A DNA stretch of 64,000 nt from Pseudocitrobacter faecalis (GCA_003315335.1 QNRL01000001.1:682001-746000); one strand, 5' to 3'. Counted from the stretch's first letter, positions 30,851 to 42,157 are shown. Numbers and translations: made by a program. Notes: a model not told the origin generated them from the sequence alone.

Positions 30851-30859
30851 TTTGTTTTA

Positions 30860-30969
30860 GCCCCTCACCCTAACCCTCTCCCACAGGGAGAGGGAACCGA
30901 TCGAGCACGTTGCTGAATTTCCTGCGTTTTTCACCCTCTCCCTGTGGGAGAGGGCCGGGGTGAGGGGCA
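30860..30969. repeat. Long imperfect palindrome after yedF
   Basis: GCCCCTCACCCTAACCCTC then TCCCACAGGGAGAGGG is answered about 40 bp later by CCCTCTCCCTGTGGGAGAGG then GCCGGGGTGAGGGGC. Each arm is itself a hairpin (CCCTCTCCC with GGGAGAGGG). The family recurs in enterobacterial intergenic regions and could end transcription of both yedEF and fliE. Confidence 0.75.
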
Positions 30970-30991
30970 CCCGCGCGCACTCAACCATCAA

Positions 30992-31303
30992 TTACACCTG
31001 CATGCCCATCACTTCCTGATACGCACTCACCATCTTATTCCTGACCTGAATGCCCATCTGTAACGACACGGATGATTTTTGCAGATCGGTCATAACATCA
31101 TTCAGCGCCACGCCCGGTACGCCGAGAGTAAACTTTTCCGCCTGGGTACGGGCGGCATTTTGCGTATCGCTGATGCGGTCGAGCGCGGCGCTCAGTTGTC
31201 CTGCGAAGCTCACCGTAGACTGCGTATCCACCTGCTGATTGCGCGCCACATTAGCCGTCATTTGTAACTGTGACAGCACGCCCTCAATACCCTGAATTGC
31301 CAT
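30992..31303 (-). CDS. fliE: Flagellar hook-basal body complex protein FliE
   Basis: A 103-residue rod-base protein that joins the MS ring to the rod and is an early export substrate. It shows the family C-terminus [23 protein letters not shown]. It is a single-gene unit divergent from fliF, as in E. coli and Salmonella. Confidence 0.97.
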   Translation of the reverse strand: MAIQGIEGVLSQLQMTANVARNQQVDTQSTVSFAGQLSAALDRISDTQNAARTQAEKFTLGVPGVALNDVMTDLQKSSVSLQMGIQVRNKMVSAYQEVMGMQV

Positions 31304-31358
31304 AATCCACCCCTGAAAATGTTAATGGAGCAGAGATTAGCATCTTGTCAATAAGATA

Positions 31359-31401
31359 AAGGCGTTAAATAGCGGCAAAAAAACGGGTTATTTGAACCAT
31401 A
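31359..31401. promoter_or_regulatory. FlhDC box shared by fliE and fliF
   Basis: AAGGCGTTAAATAGCG (31359-31374) and GGTTATTTGAACCATA (31386-31401) are inverted half-sites 11 bases apart. Each differs from the FlhD4C2 consensus at only one or two positions. It is centrally placed in the divergent fliE-fliF promoter region. Confidence 0.82.
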
Positions 31402-31516
31402 GAAAATCCCGCAACAGCAAATAATGGCAGCGCTGTCATTTTGTGTTCGTCGCCCGGGAGTCTGCTTTGTTTTTGTACACATTTAACGCCATCTTTCAGG
31501 ATCTACGAGGTGCGCA

Positions 31517-33178
31517 ATGAGCGCGAACGCCACCACTACACCGCAAACTAAAACGCTGGAGTGGGTCAGTCGCCTGCGCGCAAACCCGAAAATTCCGTTG
31601 ATGGTGGCCAGCGCCGCCGCGGTGGCTATCATCGTTGCACTGGTGCTGTGGGCGAAAAGCCCGGACTATCGCACGCTATTTAGCAACCTTTCCGATCAGG
31701 ATGGCGGCGCCATTGTCAGCCAGCTGACGCAGATGAACGTCCCCTACCGCTTTGCGGATAACGGCGGCGCAATCGAAGTTCCTGCGGATAAAGTGCATGA
31801 ACTTCGCCTGCGTCTGGCGCAGGCCGGTTTGCCAAAAGGCGGCGCGGTCGGTTTTGAATTGCTCGATCAAGAAAAGTTCGGCATCAGTCAGTTCAGCGAG
31901 CAGGTTAACTATCAGCGCGCGCTGGAGGGCGAACTGTCGCGCACTATCGAGACCCTGGGGCCGGTGAAAAGCGCCCGCGTCCATTTAGCGATGCCAAAAC
32001 CGTCGCTGTTCGTGCGTGAACAAAAATCCCCTTCCGCCTCCGTCACTGTCAATCTTGAACCGGGTCGCGCGCTGGACGAAGGGCAAATTTCGGCGGTGGT
32101 GCATCTGGTCTCCAGTTCCGTCGCCGGACTGCCGCCGGGCAACGTGACGCTGGTCGATCAAAGCGGGCATCTGCTCACGCAATCCAATACCAACGCCCGT
32201 GACCTGAACGACGCGCAGCTGAAGTACGCCGCCGACGTAGAAAGCCGCGTGCAGCGCCGCATCGAAGCCATTCTGGGGCCCATCGTGGGCAACAGTAACG
32301 TTCACGCGCAGGTCACCGCGCAGATCGATTTTGACAATAAAGAGCAAACCGAAGAGCAGTATCGCCCGAACGGTGACGCCAGCCAGGCGGTACTGCGTTC
32401 ACGTCAGGTGAACGAGAGCGAACAAATTGGAAGTCCGTACCCGGGCGGCGTGCCTGGCGCGCTCTCCAACTCGCCTGCACCGACACCGACTGCGCCAATT
32501 GCTACCCCGCCTGCCAATAATGCGACGCAAACCACCCGCACCCAGAGCAGCGGCGGGCCGCGCAATACACAGCGTAACGAGACCAGTAACTACGAAGTGG
32601 ATCGCACCATTCGCCATACCAAACGCAACGTGGGCGACATCCAGCGTCTTTCCGTCGCGGTAGTGGTGAACTATCGCACGCTGGCGGATGGCAAAACGCA
32701 GGCGCTCAGCGCGGAGCAAATGAAGCAAATCGACGATCTCACCCGCGAGGCGATGGGCTTTTCCAGCCAGCGTGGCGATACCCTCAACGTGGTCAATTCG
32801 CCGTTCACTCAGTCGGACGAAACCGGCGGAGAACTGCCGTTCTGGCAACAGCAGTCGTTTATCGACCAGCTTATGTCGCTGGGCCGCTGGTTGTTGGTGC
32901 TCTTGGTGGCCTGGCTGCTGTGGCGCAAAGCGGTTCGTCCACAGTTAATGCGACGTCAGCAGGAGACGCAGGCCGCCGCCGAACAGGCGCGCGTTATCCA
33001 GGAAACGCAGGACGCGGTAGAAGTGCATCTCAGCAAAGATGAGCAACTTCAGCAACGCCGCGCCAACCAGCGAATGGGCGCGGAAGTCATGAGCCAGCGT
33101 ATTCGCGATATGTCTGATAACGATCCGCGCGTTGTCGCGCTGGTCATCCGCCAGTGGATGAATAACGATCATGAGTAA
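31517..33178 (+). CDS. fliF: Flagellar MS-ring protein
   Basis: Forms the membrane-supramembrane ring on which the flagellum is built. The 553 residues have two membrane segments (about 27-46 and 450-470) flanking a large periplasmic part with ring-building motifs ([20 protein letters not shown]). The C-terminal cytoplasmic tail binds FliG. A Pro/Thr-rich stretch with repeats of PAPTPTAP lies near residue 320. First gene of fliFGHIJK; its stop overlaps fliG by eight bases. Confidence 0.97.
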   Translation: MSANATTTPQTKTLEWVSRLRANPKIPLMVASAAAVAIIVALVLWAKSPDYRTLFSNLSDQDGGAIVSQLTQMNVPYRFADNGGAIEVPADKVHELRLRLAQAGLPKGGAVGFELLDQEKFGISQFSEQVNYQRALEGELSRTIETLGPVKSARVHLAMPKPSLFVREQKSPSASVTVNLEPGRALDEGQISAVVHLVSSSVAGLPPGNVTLVDQSGHLLTQSNTNARDLNDAQLKYAADVESRVQRRIEAILGPIVGNSNVHAQVTAQIDFDNKEQTEEQYRPNGDASQAVLRSRQVNESEQIGSPYPGGVPGALSNSPAPTPTAPIATPPANNATQTTRTQSSGGPRNTQRNETSNYEVDRTIRHTKRNVGDIQRLSVAVVVNYRTLADGKTQALSAEQMKQIDDLTREAMGFSSQRGDTLNVVNSPFTQSDETGGELPFWQQQSFIDQLMSLGRWLLVLLVAWLLWRKAVRPQLMRRQQETQAAAEQARVIQETQDAVEVHLSKDEQLQQRRANQRMGAEVMSQRIRDMSDNDPRVVALVIRQWMNNDHE

Positions 33179-34166
33179 ATTAAGCGGTGTAGATAAAAGC
33201 GTCATTCTGCTGATGACCCTTGGCGAAGATCGTGCTGCCGAGGTGTTTAAGCACCTGTCGGCGCGCGAAGTGCAACAGTTGAGCACCGCAATGGCCAATG
33301 TGAAGCAGATCTCCAATAAGCAGCTTACGGAAGTGCTGGCGGAGTTTGAGCAGGAAGCAGAACAGTTCGCCGCGCTGAGCGTCAACGCCAACGAATATCT
33401 GCGTTCGGTGCTGGTGAAAGCGCTGGGCGAGGAGCGTGCCGCCAGCCTGCTGGAAGACATTCTCGAAACCCGCGAAACCGCCAGCGGTATCGAAACGCTT
33501 AACTTTATGGAGCCGCAGAGCGCCGCCGATATTATTCGCGATGAGCATCCGCAAATTATCGCCACCATTCTGGTGCATCTCAAACGCGCGCAGGCCGCCG
33601 ATATTCTGGCGCTGTTCGACGAGCGTCTGCGTCATGATGTAATGCTACGTATCGCCACCTTCGGCGGCGTACAGCCTGCCGCACTGGCAGAGCTGACCGA
33701 AGTGCTCAACGGCCTGCTTGATGGTCAGAACCTCAAGCGCAGCAAAATGGGCGGCGTAAGAACGGCAGCAGAAATCATCAACCTGATGAAAACCCAGCAG
33801 GAAGAAGCGGTTATCACCGCCGTGCGTGAATTCGACGGCGAGCTGGCACAAAAAATTATCGACGAGATGTTCCTGTTCGAAAACCTGGTCGAGGTGGACG
33901 ATCGCAGCATCCAGCGGCTGCTGCAGGAAGTGGACTCCGAATCGCTGCTTATCGCGCTCAAAGGGGCCGAACCGCCGCTACGCGAGAAGTTCCTGCGCAA
34001 TATGTCTCAGCGTGCCGCCGATATTCTGCGCGACGATCTCGCCAACCGTGGGCCGGTGCGTCTGTCGCAGGTGGAGAACGAGCAGAAAGCGATTCTGCTG
34101 ATTGTGCGGCGTCTGGCGGAAACCGGCGAGATGGTAATTGGCAGCGGAGACGACACCTATGTCTGA
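33171..34166 (+). CDS. fliG: Flagellar motor switch protein FliG
   Basis: Rotor protein of 331 residues that contacts the stator MotA to generate torque. The middle domain has the EHPQ motif ([13 protein letters not shown]) used for FliM binding. The C-terminal domain has the charged torque residues in [17 protein letters not shown]. Length equals E. coli FliG. It overlaps fliF and fliH by eight bases each. Confidence 0.97.
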   Translation: MSKLSGVDKSVILLMTLGEDRAAEVFKHLSAREVQQLSTAMANVKQISNKQLTEVLAEFEQEAEQFAALSVNANEYLRSVLVKALGEERAASLLEDILETRETASGIETLNFMEPQSAADIIRDEHPQIIATILVHLKRAQAADILALFDERLRHDVMLRIATFGGVQPAALAELTEVLNGLLDGQNLKRSKMGGVRTAAEIINLMKTQQEEAVITAVREFDGELAQKIIDEMFLFENLVEVDDRSIQRLLQEVDSESLLIALKGAEPPLREKFLRNMSQRAADILRDDLANRGPVRLSQVENEQKAILLIVRRLAETGEMVIGSGDDTYV

Positions 34167-34854
34167 TACCACCCCGTGGAAAATCTGGCAGCCGGACGAT
34201 CTCGCTCCGCCATCTGAGGAGGAGATTTTTATTCCTGAGCAGGAAGCTGACGCGCAGGAAGTCACGCTTTCTGAAGAAGTATTGCGCCAGCAGCAACTGG
34301 CGCAAATTCAGATGCAGGCCCACGAGCAGGGTTATCAGGCGGGGTTGCAGGAGGGGCGCGCCGCAGGGCAGCAGCAGGGTTATCAGGAAGGTCTGGCGCA
34401 GGGGCTGGAACAAGGTCTGGCGCAGGCACAGCAGGAACAAGCCCCGCTACATGCGCGTATGCAACAACTGGTCAGCGAGTTCCAGCATACGCTGGATGCG
34501 ATGGATAGCGTTATCGCCTCACGGTTGATGCAGATGGCCCTGGAAGCCGCACGACAAATCATCGGCCAGACCACATCCATCGACAGTTCAGCATTGATTA
34601 AACAGATTCAGGCATTGCTCCAGCAGGAACCTCTGTTCAGCGGCAAACCGCAGTTGCGCGTCAACCCTGACGACCTTCCGCGCGTGGAAGCGGTGCTGGG
34701 TGCCACCTTAAGCCTGCACGGCTGGCGGCTGCGCGGCGATCCGACGCTGCACCCTGGCGGCTGCAAAGTCAGCGCCGATGAAGGTGACCTTGATGCGAGC
34801 GTCGCCACCCGCTGGCAGGAGCTCTGCCGTCTTGCCGCGCCAGGAGCCTGCTGA
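34159..34854 (+). CDS. fliH: Flagellar export ATPase regulator FliH
   Basis: Binds and restrains the export ATPase FliI and links it to FliN at the C ring. The 231-residue protein has a long helical part rich in GxxxG-type spacing ([21 protein letters not shown]) near residues 60-80, typical of FliH, then a globular V-ATPase subunit E-like end. The start is the ATG at 34159 inside the fliG end; a longer frame adds seven residues. Confidence 0.96.
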   Translation: MSDTTPWKIWQPDDLAPPSEEEIFIPEQEADAQEVTLSEEVLRQQQLAQIQMQAHEQGYQAGLQEGRAAGQQQGYQEGLAQGLEQGLAQAQQEQAPLHARMQQLVSEFQHTLDAMDSVIASRLMQMALEAARQIIGQTTSIDSSALIKQIQALLQQEPLFSGKPQLRVNPDDLPRVEAVLGATLSLHGWRLRGDPTLHPGGCKVSADEGDLDASVATRWQELCRLAAPGAC

Positions 34855-36224
34855 TGACCGCGCGCCTTACACGCTGGTTAACAACGCTGGATAACGTCGA
34901 AGCGCGCATCGCCCAGCTTCCTGCCGTACGCCGCTATGGACGCCTGACCCGCGCAACCGGGCTGGTGCTGGAAGCTACCGGTCTGCAACTGCCGCTCGGT
35001 GCAACCTGCATTATCGAACGTCAGATTGGTGCGGATACACAGGAAGTGGAAAGCGAAGTGGTGGGCTTCAACGGTCAGCGCCTGTTTCTGATGCCGCTGG
35101 AAGAAGTGGAAGGTATTTTGCCCGGCGCACGCGTCTATGCCCGTAATGCTTCCGGCGACGGATTACAAAGCGGCAAACAGTTACCGCTCGGCCCTGCACT
35201 GCTGGGGCGCGTGCTGGATGGCAGCGGCAAACCCCTCGACGGTCTGCCTGCACCAGAGACCACCGAAACCGGCGCACTCATTACGCCACCGTTTAACCCG
35301 CTGCAGCGGACGCCGATTGAACATGTGCTGGATACCGGCGTGCGGCCCATCAATGCGCTGCTCACCGTCGGGCGCGGGCAACGGATGGGGCTGTTTGCTG
35401 GCTCCGGTGTCGGCAAAAGTGTGTTGCTGGGGATGATGGCGCGCTACACCCAGGCCGACGTGATTGTAGTTGGCCTGATTGGCGAGCGCGGACGCGAAGT
35501 AAAAGATTTTATCGAGAACATTCTTGGTAGCGAAGGCCGGGCCCGCTCGGTAGTCATCGCCGCCCCGGCGGATGTGTCGCCGCTGCTGCGTATGCAGGGT
35601 GCAGCCTATGCCACCCGCGTGGCGGAAGATTTCCGCGATCGCGGCCTGCACGTGCTGCTGATTATGGACTCCCTCACCCGCTACGCGATGGCGCAGCGTG
35701 AAATCGCCCTGGCGATTGGCGAGCCGCCCGCCACCAAAGGCTACCCGCCTTCCGTTTTCGCCAAATTGCCCGCGCTGGTTGAACGCGCCGGGAACGGCAT
35801 CAGCGGTGGTGGTTCAGTGACCGCCTTTTATACGGTGCTGACCGAAGGCGACGATCAACAGGATCCTATCGCCGACTCGGCGCGCGCCATTCTCGACGGG
35901 CATATTGTGTTGTCGCGAAGGCTGGCCGAGGCCGGGCATTATCCGGCCATTGATATCGAAGCCTCAATCAGCCGCGCCATGACGGCGCTAATCAGCGAGC
36001 CGCACTACGCCCGCGTACGTCATTTCAAACAACTGCTTTCAAGCTTCCAGCGCAACCGTGACCTGGTGAGCGTCGGGGCTTACGCCAAAGGCAGCGATCC
36101 GATGCTGGATCGCGCCATCGCCCTCTGGCCGCAGCTGGAAGCGTTTTTGCAGCAGGGCATTCTGGAAAAAGCCGACTGGGAGAGTTCTCTTCAGGGGCTT
36201 GAGCGAATTTTCCCGTCAACCTGA
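34854..36224 (+). CDS. fliI: Flagellar type III export ATPase
   Basis: ATPase that releases export substrates from chaperones at the base of the flagellum. The 456 residues resemble F1-beta: Walker [16 protein letters not shown] near residue 185, [10 protein letters not shown] with the catalytic Glu, Walker [13 protein letters not shown], and the ATPase alpha/beta signature [11 protein letters not shown] near residue 365. A TGATG overlap couples it to fliH. Confidence 0.97.
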   Translation: MTARLTRWLTTLDNVEARIAQLPAVRRYGRLTRATGLVLEATGLQLPLGATCIIERQIGADTQEVESEVVGFNGQRLFLMPLEEVEGILPGARVYARNASGDGLQSGKQLPLGPALLGRVLDGSGKPLDGLPAPETTETGALITPPFNPLQRTPIEHVLDTGVRPINALLTVGRGQRMGLFAGSGVGKSVLLGMMARYTQADVIVVGLIGERGREVKDFIENILGSEGRARSVVIAAPADVSPLLRMQGAAYATRVAEDFRDRGLHVLLIMDSLTRYAMAQREIALAIGEPPATKGYPPSVFAKLPALVERAGNGISGGGSVTAFYTVLTEGDDQQDPIADSARAILDGHIVLSRRLAEAGHYPAIDIEASISRAMTALISEPHYARVRHFKQLLSSFQRNRDLVSVGAYAKGSDPMLDRAIALWPQLEAFLQQGILEKADWESSLQGLERIFPST

Positions 36225-36245
36225 TGAAGCAGGAGGTACCGCAAG

Positions 36246-36692
36246 ATGGCGCAACAAGGTGCATTGGCCACGCTCAAAGAGCTGGCGGAAAACGAGGTGG
36301 ATAGCGCCGCGCTCAGGCTCGGTGAGATGCGTCGTGGTTTTCAGAAAGTAGAAGAACAATTACAGATGCTGATGGATTACCAGCTTGAATATCAAAACAA
36401 CCTCAACAGCGACATGAGTCAGGGGATTGCCAGCCTTCGCTGGCAAAACTATCAGCAGTTTATTCAGACGCTGGAAAGCGCGATTGAACAACATCGCCAA
36501 CAGTTGCTGCAATGGAACCAAAAAGTGGAGCAGGCGCTGACCTTCTGGCGCGAGAAAAAACAGCGGCTTCAGGCGTGGGAGACATTGCAGGAGCGTCAGG
36601 CCAGCGCCACGCTGCTGGCGGAAAACCGTCTTGACCAGAAAAAGATGGATGAATTTGCCCAGCGCGCAACGCTAAGGAATCGCAATGATTAA
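36246..36692 (+). CDS. fliJ: Flagellar export chaperone-escort protein FliJ
   Basis: A 148-residue coiled-coil protein that sits in the FliI hexamer like the gamma subunit of F1 and engages FlhA. It is helical throughout with heptad-like spacing and ends [21 protein letters not shown] style as in E. coli. AGGAGG lies before the ATG and the stop overlaps fliK by eight bases. Confidence 0.96.
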   Translation: MAQQGALATLKELAENEVDSAALRLGEMRRGFQKVEEQLQMLMDYQLEYQNNLNSDMSQGIASLRWQNYQQFIQTLESAIEQHRQQLLQWNQKVEQALTFWREKKQRLQAWETLQERQASATLLAENRLDQKKMDEFAQRATLRNRND

Positions 36693-37824
36693 CCTGCTCA
36701 CGCTTTTAGCCCCGGACGCAGAGAGCGTCACGCCGGGTTTATCCACGCAGGTGGGCGGTGAAACCGATTTTCTTAACCTGCTCAGCGATGCGCTGGGGAG
36801 TGAAAATACGCAACCGCTTAAAAGCCTGACCGCCGCCCTTTCTCAGGTGCCGGACGGGAAAACGCCCACGAAAACGTCCGTCACCGAATGGTTGTTGCAA
36901 CAGGAGACCGCGCAGATCCCGGTTGAACTGCCGGACGGTACGACCACAGATACACAGACCCTGCTCAGCCAGTTGGCCTCACATCTGAAAAGCGATGTAC
37001 AGAACAGCAAACCGCTGGAGCCTGACGATGACGACGAAACCGTCAGCGACGCCTCCCTTGCCGGGATGAGCGCGCTGATGGCCATGCTGCCGCCGGTACA
37101 ATCAGTGCCATCGACCACGGTTACCGCAGGCAATGACATGCCTGCCCTGAGCGGTTTAACTGCACGCAGCGACGATCAATCGATCGCCCAGCACGGTACC
37201 AGCAAAGATATCGCGCAGCCACTCGCCAGCCGTGAGCTCCCTGCCGCTGCGCAAAGCGCACCGCAGTTGGCGCCGGTGGCCCTGAAAGTCGAAGCCGACA
37301 GCACGCCAACCGCAGCGGCGCCTGCGGCAATGCCGTCAGCGATCGTCACAACACCTGCGCAAACAGCACCGCCAGCCGCCGCCCCCACCGTACAGGCTGC
37401 ATTAGGTTCGCCGGACTGGCAACAGAGCGTCAGCCAGCACATCACCCTGTTCACACGCCAGGGGCAGCAGACCGCGGAACTGCGTCTGCACCCGGAAGAG
37501 CTTGGTCAGGTGCATATCTCGCTTAAGCTCGACGATAACCAGGCGCAAATCCAGATGGTGTCACCGCACAGCCACGTGCGCGCGGCGCTGGAAGCTGCGT
37601 TGCCGGTGCTTCGCGCGCAACTGGCCGATAACGGCATTCAGCTTGGACAAAGCAATATCAGCAGCGAGAGTTTTGCCGGGCAGCAGCAGCAACAACACGC
37701 TTCAGGCCAGCCGTCGGCCTGGCGCCGCGCGACATCCGGGGATGACGAAGATGATGCGTTGACAGTCCCTGCTGCGTTGCAATCCGCCGCACGCGGCGAT
37801 GGCAGAGTCGACATTTTTGCCTAA
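36685..37824 (+). CDS. fliK: Flagellar hook-length control protein FliK
   Basis: Molecular ruler of 379 residues that stops hook growth and switches export to filament proteins. The middle (about residues 130-240) is a Pro/Ala/Thr-rich extended ruler region. The conserved C-terminal domain (about 250-340, [18 protein letters not shown]) contacts FlhB to switch specificity. Last gene of fliFGHIJK. Confidence 0.96.
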   Translation: MINLLTLLAPDAESVTPGLSTQVGGETDFLNLLSDALGSENTQPLKSLTAALSQVPDGKTPTKTSVTEWLLQQETAQIPVELPDGTTTDTQTLLSQLASHLKSDVQNSKPLEPDDDDETVSDASLAGMSALMAMLPPVQSVPSTTVTAGNDMPALSGLTARSDDQSIAQHGTSKDIAQPLASRELPAAAQSAPQLAPVALKVEADSTPTAAAPAAMPSAIVTTPAQTAPPAAAPTVQAALGSPDWQQSVSQHITLFTRQGQQTAELRLHPEELGQVHISLKLDDNQAQIQMVSPHSHVRAALEAALPVLRAQLADNGIQLGQSNISSESFAGQQQQQHASGQPSAWRRATSGDDEDDALTVPAALQSAARGDGRVDIFA

Positions 37825-37865
37825 ACGCCAGAGGTAGCGTGATTATTCCCGTCTTTTCCACGCTT
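37824..37865 (+). promoter_or_regulatory. FlhDC-like box before fliL operon
   Basis: AACGCCAGAGGTAGCG and CGTCTTTTCCACGCTT lie 10 bases apart. The left half is a good match and the right half is weaker. A stem partner GTGATTATTCCCG (37839-37851) and CGGGATAATCAC (37882-37893) also overlaps this gap and could form an RNA hairpin. Confidence 0.45.
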
Positions 37866-37930
37866 TGACCCGCGCGGGAGTCGGGATAATCACACGATAA
37901 GCAGTATATGCAACAGGAAGACCGCATCAG

Positions 37931-38398
37931 ATGACCGACACCGCTATCACTAAAAAACGCAAACGCGCCATTTGGCTGCCGCTGCTGATCCTCGTGACGC
38001 TCGCCGCCGTGGCGACCGCCGGTTACAGCTACTGGCGGATGCAGCAGCACAGCGCCACGGAAAGTAAAGCTGAGACGCCGCCCCCTGCCGCGCCGGTCTT
38101 TTTCGCGCTGGATACCTTTACGGTGAATCTTGGCGATGCGGATCGCGTGCTTTATCTCGGCATTACGTTGCGTCTGAAAGATGAAGCGACGCGCGCACGG
38201 CTGAATGAGTATCTGCCGGAAGTGCGCAGCCGTCTGTTGCTGCTGCTTTCTCGCCAGGATGCCACCCAACTGGCAACCGATGCCGGAAAACAAAAACTGG
38301 CCGCCGCCATTAAAGAGACGCTGAGCACGCCACTGATTGCCGGTCAGCCGAAGCAGGACGTGACCGACGTTCTCTATACCGCTTTTATTCTGCGATAA
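37931..38398 (+). CDS. fliL: Flagellar basal body-associated protein FliL
   Basis: Single-pass inner-membrane protein of 155 residues (segment about 17-38) with a periplasmic stomatin-like domain; it rings the stator units and keeps motor torque under load. The start of the stomatin-like part is [13 protein letters not shown]. First gene of fliLMNOPQR; fliM follows by four bases. Confidence 0.97.
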   Translation: MTDTAITKKRKRAIWLPLLILVTLAAVATAGYSYWRMQQHSATESKAETPPPAAPVFFALDTFTVNLGDADRVLYLGITLRLKDEATRARLNEYLPEVRSRLLLLLSRQDATQLATDAGKQKLAAAIKETLSTPLIAGQPKQDVTDVLYTAFILR

Positions 38399-38402
38399 CC
38401 TC

Positions 38403-39407
38403 ATGGGCGATAGCATTCTTTCACAGGCCGAAATCGACGCCCTGCTTAACGGTGACAGCGATAACCGCGATGAGCCGAAAGCAGGCGTGGCGGGCGAAAA
38501 CGACATTCGTCCTTACGATCCTAATACCCAGCGTCGCGTGGTGCGCGAACGTTTGCAGGCGCTGGAGATCATCAACGAACGCTTTGCGCGTCAGTTCCGC
38601 ATGGGGCTGTTTAACCTGCTGCGACGTAGCCCGGACATTACCGTTGGGGCGATTAAAATTCAGCCGTATCACGAATTTGCGCGCAATCTCCCGGTACCGA
38701 CCAACCTGAATCTTATCCACCTGAAACCACTGCGTGGCACCGGGCTGTTCGTGTTCTCGCCGAGCCTGGTGTTTATCGCCGTCGATAACCTGTTCGGTGG
38801 CGACGGTCGTTTTCCGACCAAGGTAGAAGGCCGCGAGTTTACCCATACGGAACAGCGCGTTATCAACCGCATGCTGAAGCTGGCACTCGAAGGCTACCGT
38901 GACGCGTGGAAAGCGATTAATCCGCTTGAGGTCGAGTATGTACGTTCGGAAATGCAGGTTAAATTCACCAATATCACCACCTCGCCTAACGACATTGTGG
39001 TCAACACGCCCTTCCACGTTGAAATCGGCAACCTGACCGGCGAATTCAATATCTGCCTGCCGTTCAGCATGATCGAACCGCTGCGTGAACTGCTGGTTAA
39101 CCCGCCGCTGGAAAACTCGCGCACTGAAGATCAGAACTGGCGCGAAAATCTGGTGCGCCAGGTGCAACATTCTGAACTGGAACTGGTGGCGAACTTTGCC
39201 GACATTTCACTGCGATTGTCGCAGATCCTCAAGCTAAAACCCGGCGATGTGCTGCCTATTGATAAACCCGACCGCATCATCGCGCATGTGGATGGCGTGC
39301 CGGTGCTGACCAGCCAGTACGGTACGGTGAAAGGACAATATGCACTGCGCGTCGAACACCTGATTAACCCGATTTTGAATTCGTTGAATGAGGAACAGCC
39401 CAAATGA
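38403..39407 (+). CDS. fliM: Flagellar motor switch protein FliM
   Basis: C-ring protein of 334 residues that binds CheY-P and sets rotation direction. The N-terminal CheY-binding segment MGDSILSQAEIDALLNG is intact, followed by the CheC-like middle domain (with the GGxxE-like binding surface for FliG) and a SpoA domain at the end (about 260-330). Overlaps fliN by four bases. Confidence 0.97.
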   Translation: MGDSILSQAEIDALLNGDSDNRDEPKAGVAGENDIRPYDPNTQRRVVRERLQALEIINERFARQFRMGLFNLLRRSPDITVGAIKIQPYHEFARNLPVPTNLNLIHLKPLRGTGLFVFSPSLVFIAVDNLFGGDGRFPTKVEGREFTHTEQRVINRMLKLALEGYRDAWKAINPLEVEYVRSEMQVKFTNITTSPNDIVVNTPFHVEIGNLTGEFNICLPFSMIEPLRELLVNPPLENSRTEDQNWRENLVRQVQHSELELVANFADISLRLSQILKLKPGDVLPIDKPDRIIAHVDGVPVLTSQYGTVKGQYALRVEHLINPILNSLNEEQPK

Positions 39408-39817
39408 GTGATATGAATAACCCGTCCGACGAGAACACCGGCGCAATGGACGATCTGTGGGCTGAAGCGTTGAATGAACAACAATCCACCAGCGGTAAAA
39501 GCGCGGCTGATGCGGTGTTCCAGCAACTCGGCGGCGGCGATGTCAGCGGTACGTTGCAGGATATCGACCTGATTATGGATATTCCGGTCAAGCTGACCGT
39601 GGAGCTGGGTCGTACCCGGATGACTATCAAAGAGCTCCTGCGTTTAACTCAGGGTTCCGTGGTGGCACTGGACGGTTTGGCGGGCGAACCGCTGGATATC
39701 CTGATTAACGGCTACCTGATTGCCCAGGGTGAAGTGGTCGTGGTGGCGGACAAATATGGCGTGCGCATCACCGACATCATTACGCCGTCCGAACGTATGC
39801 GTCGCCTGAGCCGCTAA
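39404..39817 (+). CDS. fliN: Flagellar motor switch protein FliN
   Basis: C-ring protein of 137 residues that forms the ring bottom and docks FliH. An acidic disordered N-terminus precedes the SpoA domain (about 55-130) with VKLTVELGRTRMTIKELL. Matches E. coli FliN in length and sequence. Confidence 0.97.
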   Translation: MSDMNNPSDENTGAMDDLWAEALNEQQSTSGKSAADAVFQQLGGGDVSGTLQDIDLIMDIPVKLTVELGRTRMTIKELLRLTQGSVVALDGLAGEPLDILINGYLIAQGEVVVVADKYGVRITDIITPSERMRRLSR

Positions 39818-39819
39818 AC

Positions 39820-40203
39820 ATGAAAAGCCCGACCCACGCGACCGTCGCGCACGCCTCTGCCCCCGACACCTCACCGTTGATTCAGGTCAGCGGTGCGCTG
39901 CTCGGCATTATTCTGCTGATCCTCGCCGGAGCATGGATAGCCAAACGTTTTGGCGTCGGGGGCAGTAGCGTGCGAGGCGCGCAGGGTCTGAAGGTTAGCG
40001 CCAGCGCCGCCCTCGGCCCGCGTGAACGTGTGGTGGTGGTGAACGTAGAAGATGCGCGTCTGGTGCTGGGCGTCACCGCCAATCAGGTTACCCTCCTGCA
40101 CACGCTGCCACCCGCATCACCCGATACACACCCAGGGCAGCCTGCTGCCGCCGATTTTTCATCTTTGATGAAAAATGTACTCAAGCGTTCCGGGAGATCC
40201 TGA
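39820..40203 (+). CDS. fliO: Flagellar export accessory protein FliO
   Basis: A 127-residue single-pass membrane protein (segment about 25-45) that helps assemble the FliP export gate. It ends VLKRSGRS as in E. coli. It starts two bases after fliN and its TGATG joins fliP. Confidence 0.95.
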   Translation: MKSPTHATVAHASAPDTSPLIQVSGALLGIILLILAGAWIAKRFGVGGSSVRGAQGLKVSASAALGPRERVVVVNVEDARLVLGVTANQVTLLHTLPPASPDTHPGQPAAADFSSLMKNVLKRSGRS

Positions 40204-40940
40204 TGCGCCTTATTTTCGCTGTCCTCATCCCTGCGCTGTTGTTGATCTCGCCTGCCGCTTTCGCCCAGCTACCGGGGCTGGTCAGCCAGCCATTAGCGGG
40301 TGGCGGTCAAAGCTGGTCGCTGCCGGTTCAGACGTTGGTGTTTATCACTTCGCTAACGTTTATTCCGGCGATTTTGCTGATGATGACCAGTTTTACCCGC
40401 ATCATTATCGTTTTTGGTCTGCTGCGTAACGCACTGGGGACGCCCTCTGCGCCGCCGAATCAGGTGCTGTTGGGGCTGGCGCTGTTTCTGACCTTTTTTA
40501 TTATGTCGCCGGTCATCGATAAGATTTATACCGACGCCTATCAGCCTTTTAGCGAAGATAAGATTTCATTGCAGGAAGCAATGGATAAAGGCTCGCAGCC
40601 GCTACGCGAGTTTATGCTGCGTCAGACGCGCGAGGCTGATTTGGCGCTGTTTGCACGTCTGGCGAACAGCGCGCCGATTGAAGGCCCGGAAGCGGTGCCG
40701 CTGCGCATTCTGCTGCCAGCGTATGTGACCAGTGAGCTGAAAACCGCCTTTCAGATTGGCTTCACCATTTTTATTCCGTTTCTGATTATCGACCTGGTGA
40801 TCGCCAGCGTGCTGATGGCGCTGGGGATGATGATGGTGCCGCCCGCCACGATCGCCCTGCCGTTTAAGCTGATGCTGTTCGTGCTTGTCGACGGCTGGCA
40901 GCTGCTGGTCGGTTCGCTGGCGCAAAGTTTTTACAGTTAA
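40203..40940 (+). CDS. fliP: Flagellar export gate protein FliP
   Basis: Core subunit of the FliPQR export gate, 245 residues. A cleavable signal peptide (residues 1-21, ending AAFA) precedes four membrane segments, and the conserved [12 protein letters not shown] and [14 protein letters not shown] are present. Confidence 0.97.
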   Translation: MRLIFAVLIPALLLISPAAFAQLPGLVSQPLAGGGQSWSLPVQTLVFITSLTFIPAILLMMTSFTRIIIVFGLLRNALGTPSAPPNQVLLGLALFLTFFIMSPVIDKIYTDAYQPFSEDKISLQEAMDKGSQPLREFMLRQTREADLALFARLANSAPIEGPEAVPLRILLPAYVTSELKTAFQIGFTIFIPFLIIDLVIASVLMALGMMMVPPATIALPFKLMLFVLVDGWQLLVGSLAQSFYS

Positions 40941-40952
40941 CAGGAGTCCGCC

Positions 40953-41222
40953 ATGACACCTGAATCCGTGATGATGATGGGCACCGAAGCGATGAAAGTC
41001 GCACTGGCGTTGGCTGCGCCGCTGCTGCTGGTGGCGCTGATAACGGGGCTGGTTATCAGCATTTTGCAGGCGGCGACGCAGATTAACGAAATGACGCTCT
41101 CATTCATTCCTAAAATCATCGCCGTGTTTATCGCTATTGTGGTCGCCGGGCCGTGGATGCTTAACCTGCTGCTTGATTACGTTCGCACCCTGTTCTCTAA
41201 CATTCCGTATATCATCGGCTAA
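40953..41222 (+). CDS. fliQ: Flagellar export gate protein FliQ
   Basis: An 89-residue export gate subunit with two membrane helices forming a helical hairpin. The core [18 protein letters not shown] is conserved among FliQ and type III SctS proteins. AGGAG precedes the ATG. Confidence 0.97.
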   Translation: MTPESVMMMGTEAMKVALALAAPLLLVALITGLVISILQAATQINEMTLSFIPKIIAVFIAIVVAGPWMLNLLLDYVRTLFSNIPYIIG

Positions 41223-41227
41223 CCCTG

Positions 41228-42022
41228 ATGCTCACTATCACCAGCGATCAGTGGATCCACTGGATAAGCCTCTATTTCTGGCCGCTACTGCGCGTGCTGG
41301 CACTGATTTCCACCGCCCCCATTTTGAGCGAGCGAACCGTCCCCAAGCGCGTTAAAGTCGGGCTCGGGCTGGTTATCACCGTGGTGATTGCCCCCGCTAT
41401 CCCGGTGCCGGACGTCCCGCTCTTCTCGCCGAATGCCCTTTGGCTGGCGCTACAACAAATCCTGATCGGCATTGCGTTGGGGTTTACGATGCAGTTCGCC
41501 TTTGCCGCCGTAAGAACTGCCGGGGAAATTATCGGCCTGCAAATGGGATTGTCGTTTGCCACCTTTGTCGACCCCGGCAGCAACCTGAATATGCCTGTAC
41601 TGGCGCGAATTATGGATATGCTCGCCATGCTGCTGTTTTTGGTTTTTAACGGCCATTTATGGCTGGTTTCGCTGCTGGTTGATACTTTTCATACCTTGCC
41701 CATTGGGGGGGAACCCCTCAACAGCAACGCCTTTCTGGCCCTTGCCCGAGCAGGCGGACTCATCTTCCTCAACGGCCTGATGCTGGCACTGCCGGTCATT
41801 ACGCTGCTGCTCACCGTTAACCTTGCATTGGGTATGCTTAATCGTATGGCTCCGCAATTGTCGGTATTCGTGATTGGATTTCCAATCACATTAACTGTAG
41901 GGATATTATTAATGGCGGCGTTAATGCCGCTTATTGCTCCTTTTTGCGAACATTTATTTAGCGAAATATTCGATCTTTTAGCGGATATTATCAGCGAGTT
42001 ACCCCGGGTCAATTCTCCATAA
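41228..42022 (+). CDS. fliR: Flagellar export gate protein FliR
   Basis: Export gate subunit of 264 residues with about six membrane segments; it completes the FliPQR ring that opens into the central channel. The conserved [20 protein letters not shown] region is present. Last gene of the operon. Confidence 0.97.
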   Translation: MLTITSDQWIHWISLYFWPLLRVLALISTAPILSERTVPKRVKVGLGLVITVVIAPAIPVPDVPLFSPNALWLALQQILIGIALGFTMQFAFAAVRTAGEIIGLQMGLSFATFVDPGSNLNMPVLARIMDMLAMLLFLVFNGHLWLVSLLVDTFHTLPIGGEPLNSNAFLALARAGGLIFLNGLMLALPVITLLLTVNLALGMLNRMAPQLSVFVIGFPITLTVGILLMAALMPLIAPFCEHLFSEIFDLLADIISELPRVNSP

Positions 42023-42143
42023 CCTCATTCCTGTTATTGTAAGGAAATTCCTAAAAGCCCATTTATAAAACATCTACCAGGATATATCTGGCGCGGATTA
42101 TTTGTTTTTACTCTACTCACATAACCTAACATTTACTTTACTT

Positions 42144-42157
42144 TGAGAAGATTCCTG
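42144..42157 (+). promoter_or_regulatory. RcsAB box before rcsA
   Basis: TGAGAAGATTCCTG matches the RcsAB box consensus TAAGAATATTCCTA at 11 of 14 positions, about 143 bp before rcsA. E. coli rcsA is autoregulated through such a site. Confidence 0.75.

Noticed and set aside
37658-38506. 282-codon frame on the minus strand across fliK, fliL and fliM
   Set aside because: Runs against three conserved genes and shows no domain.
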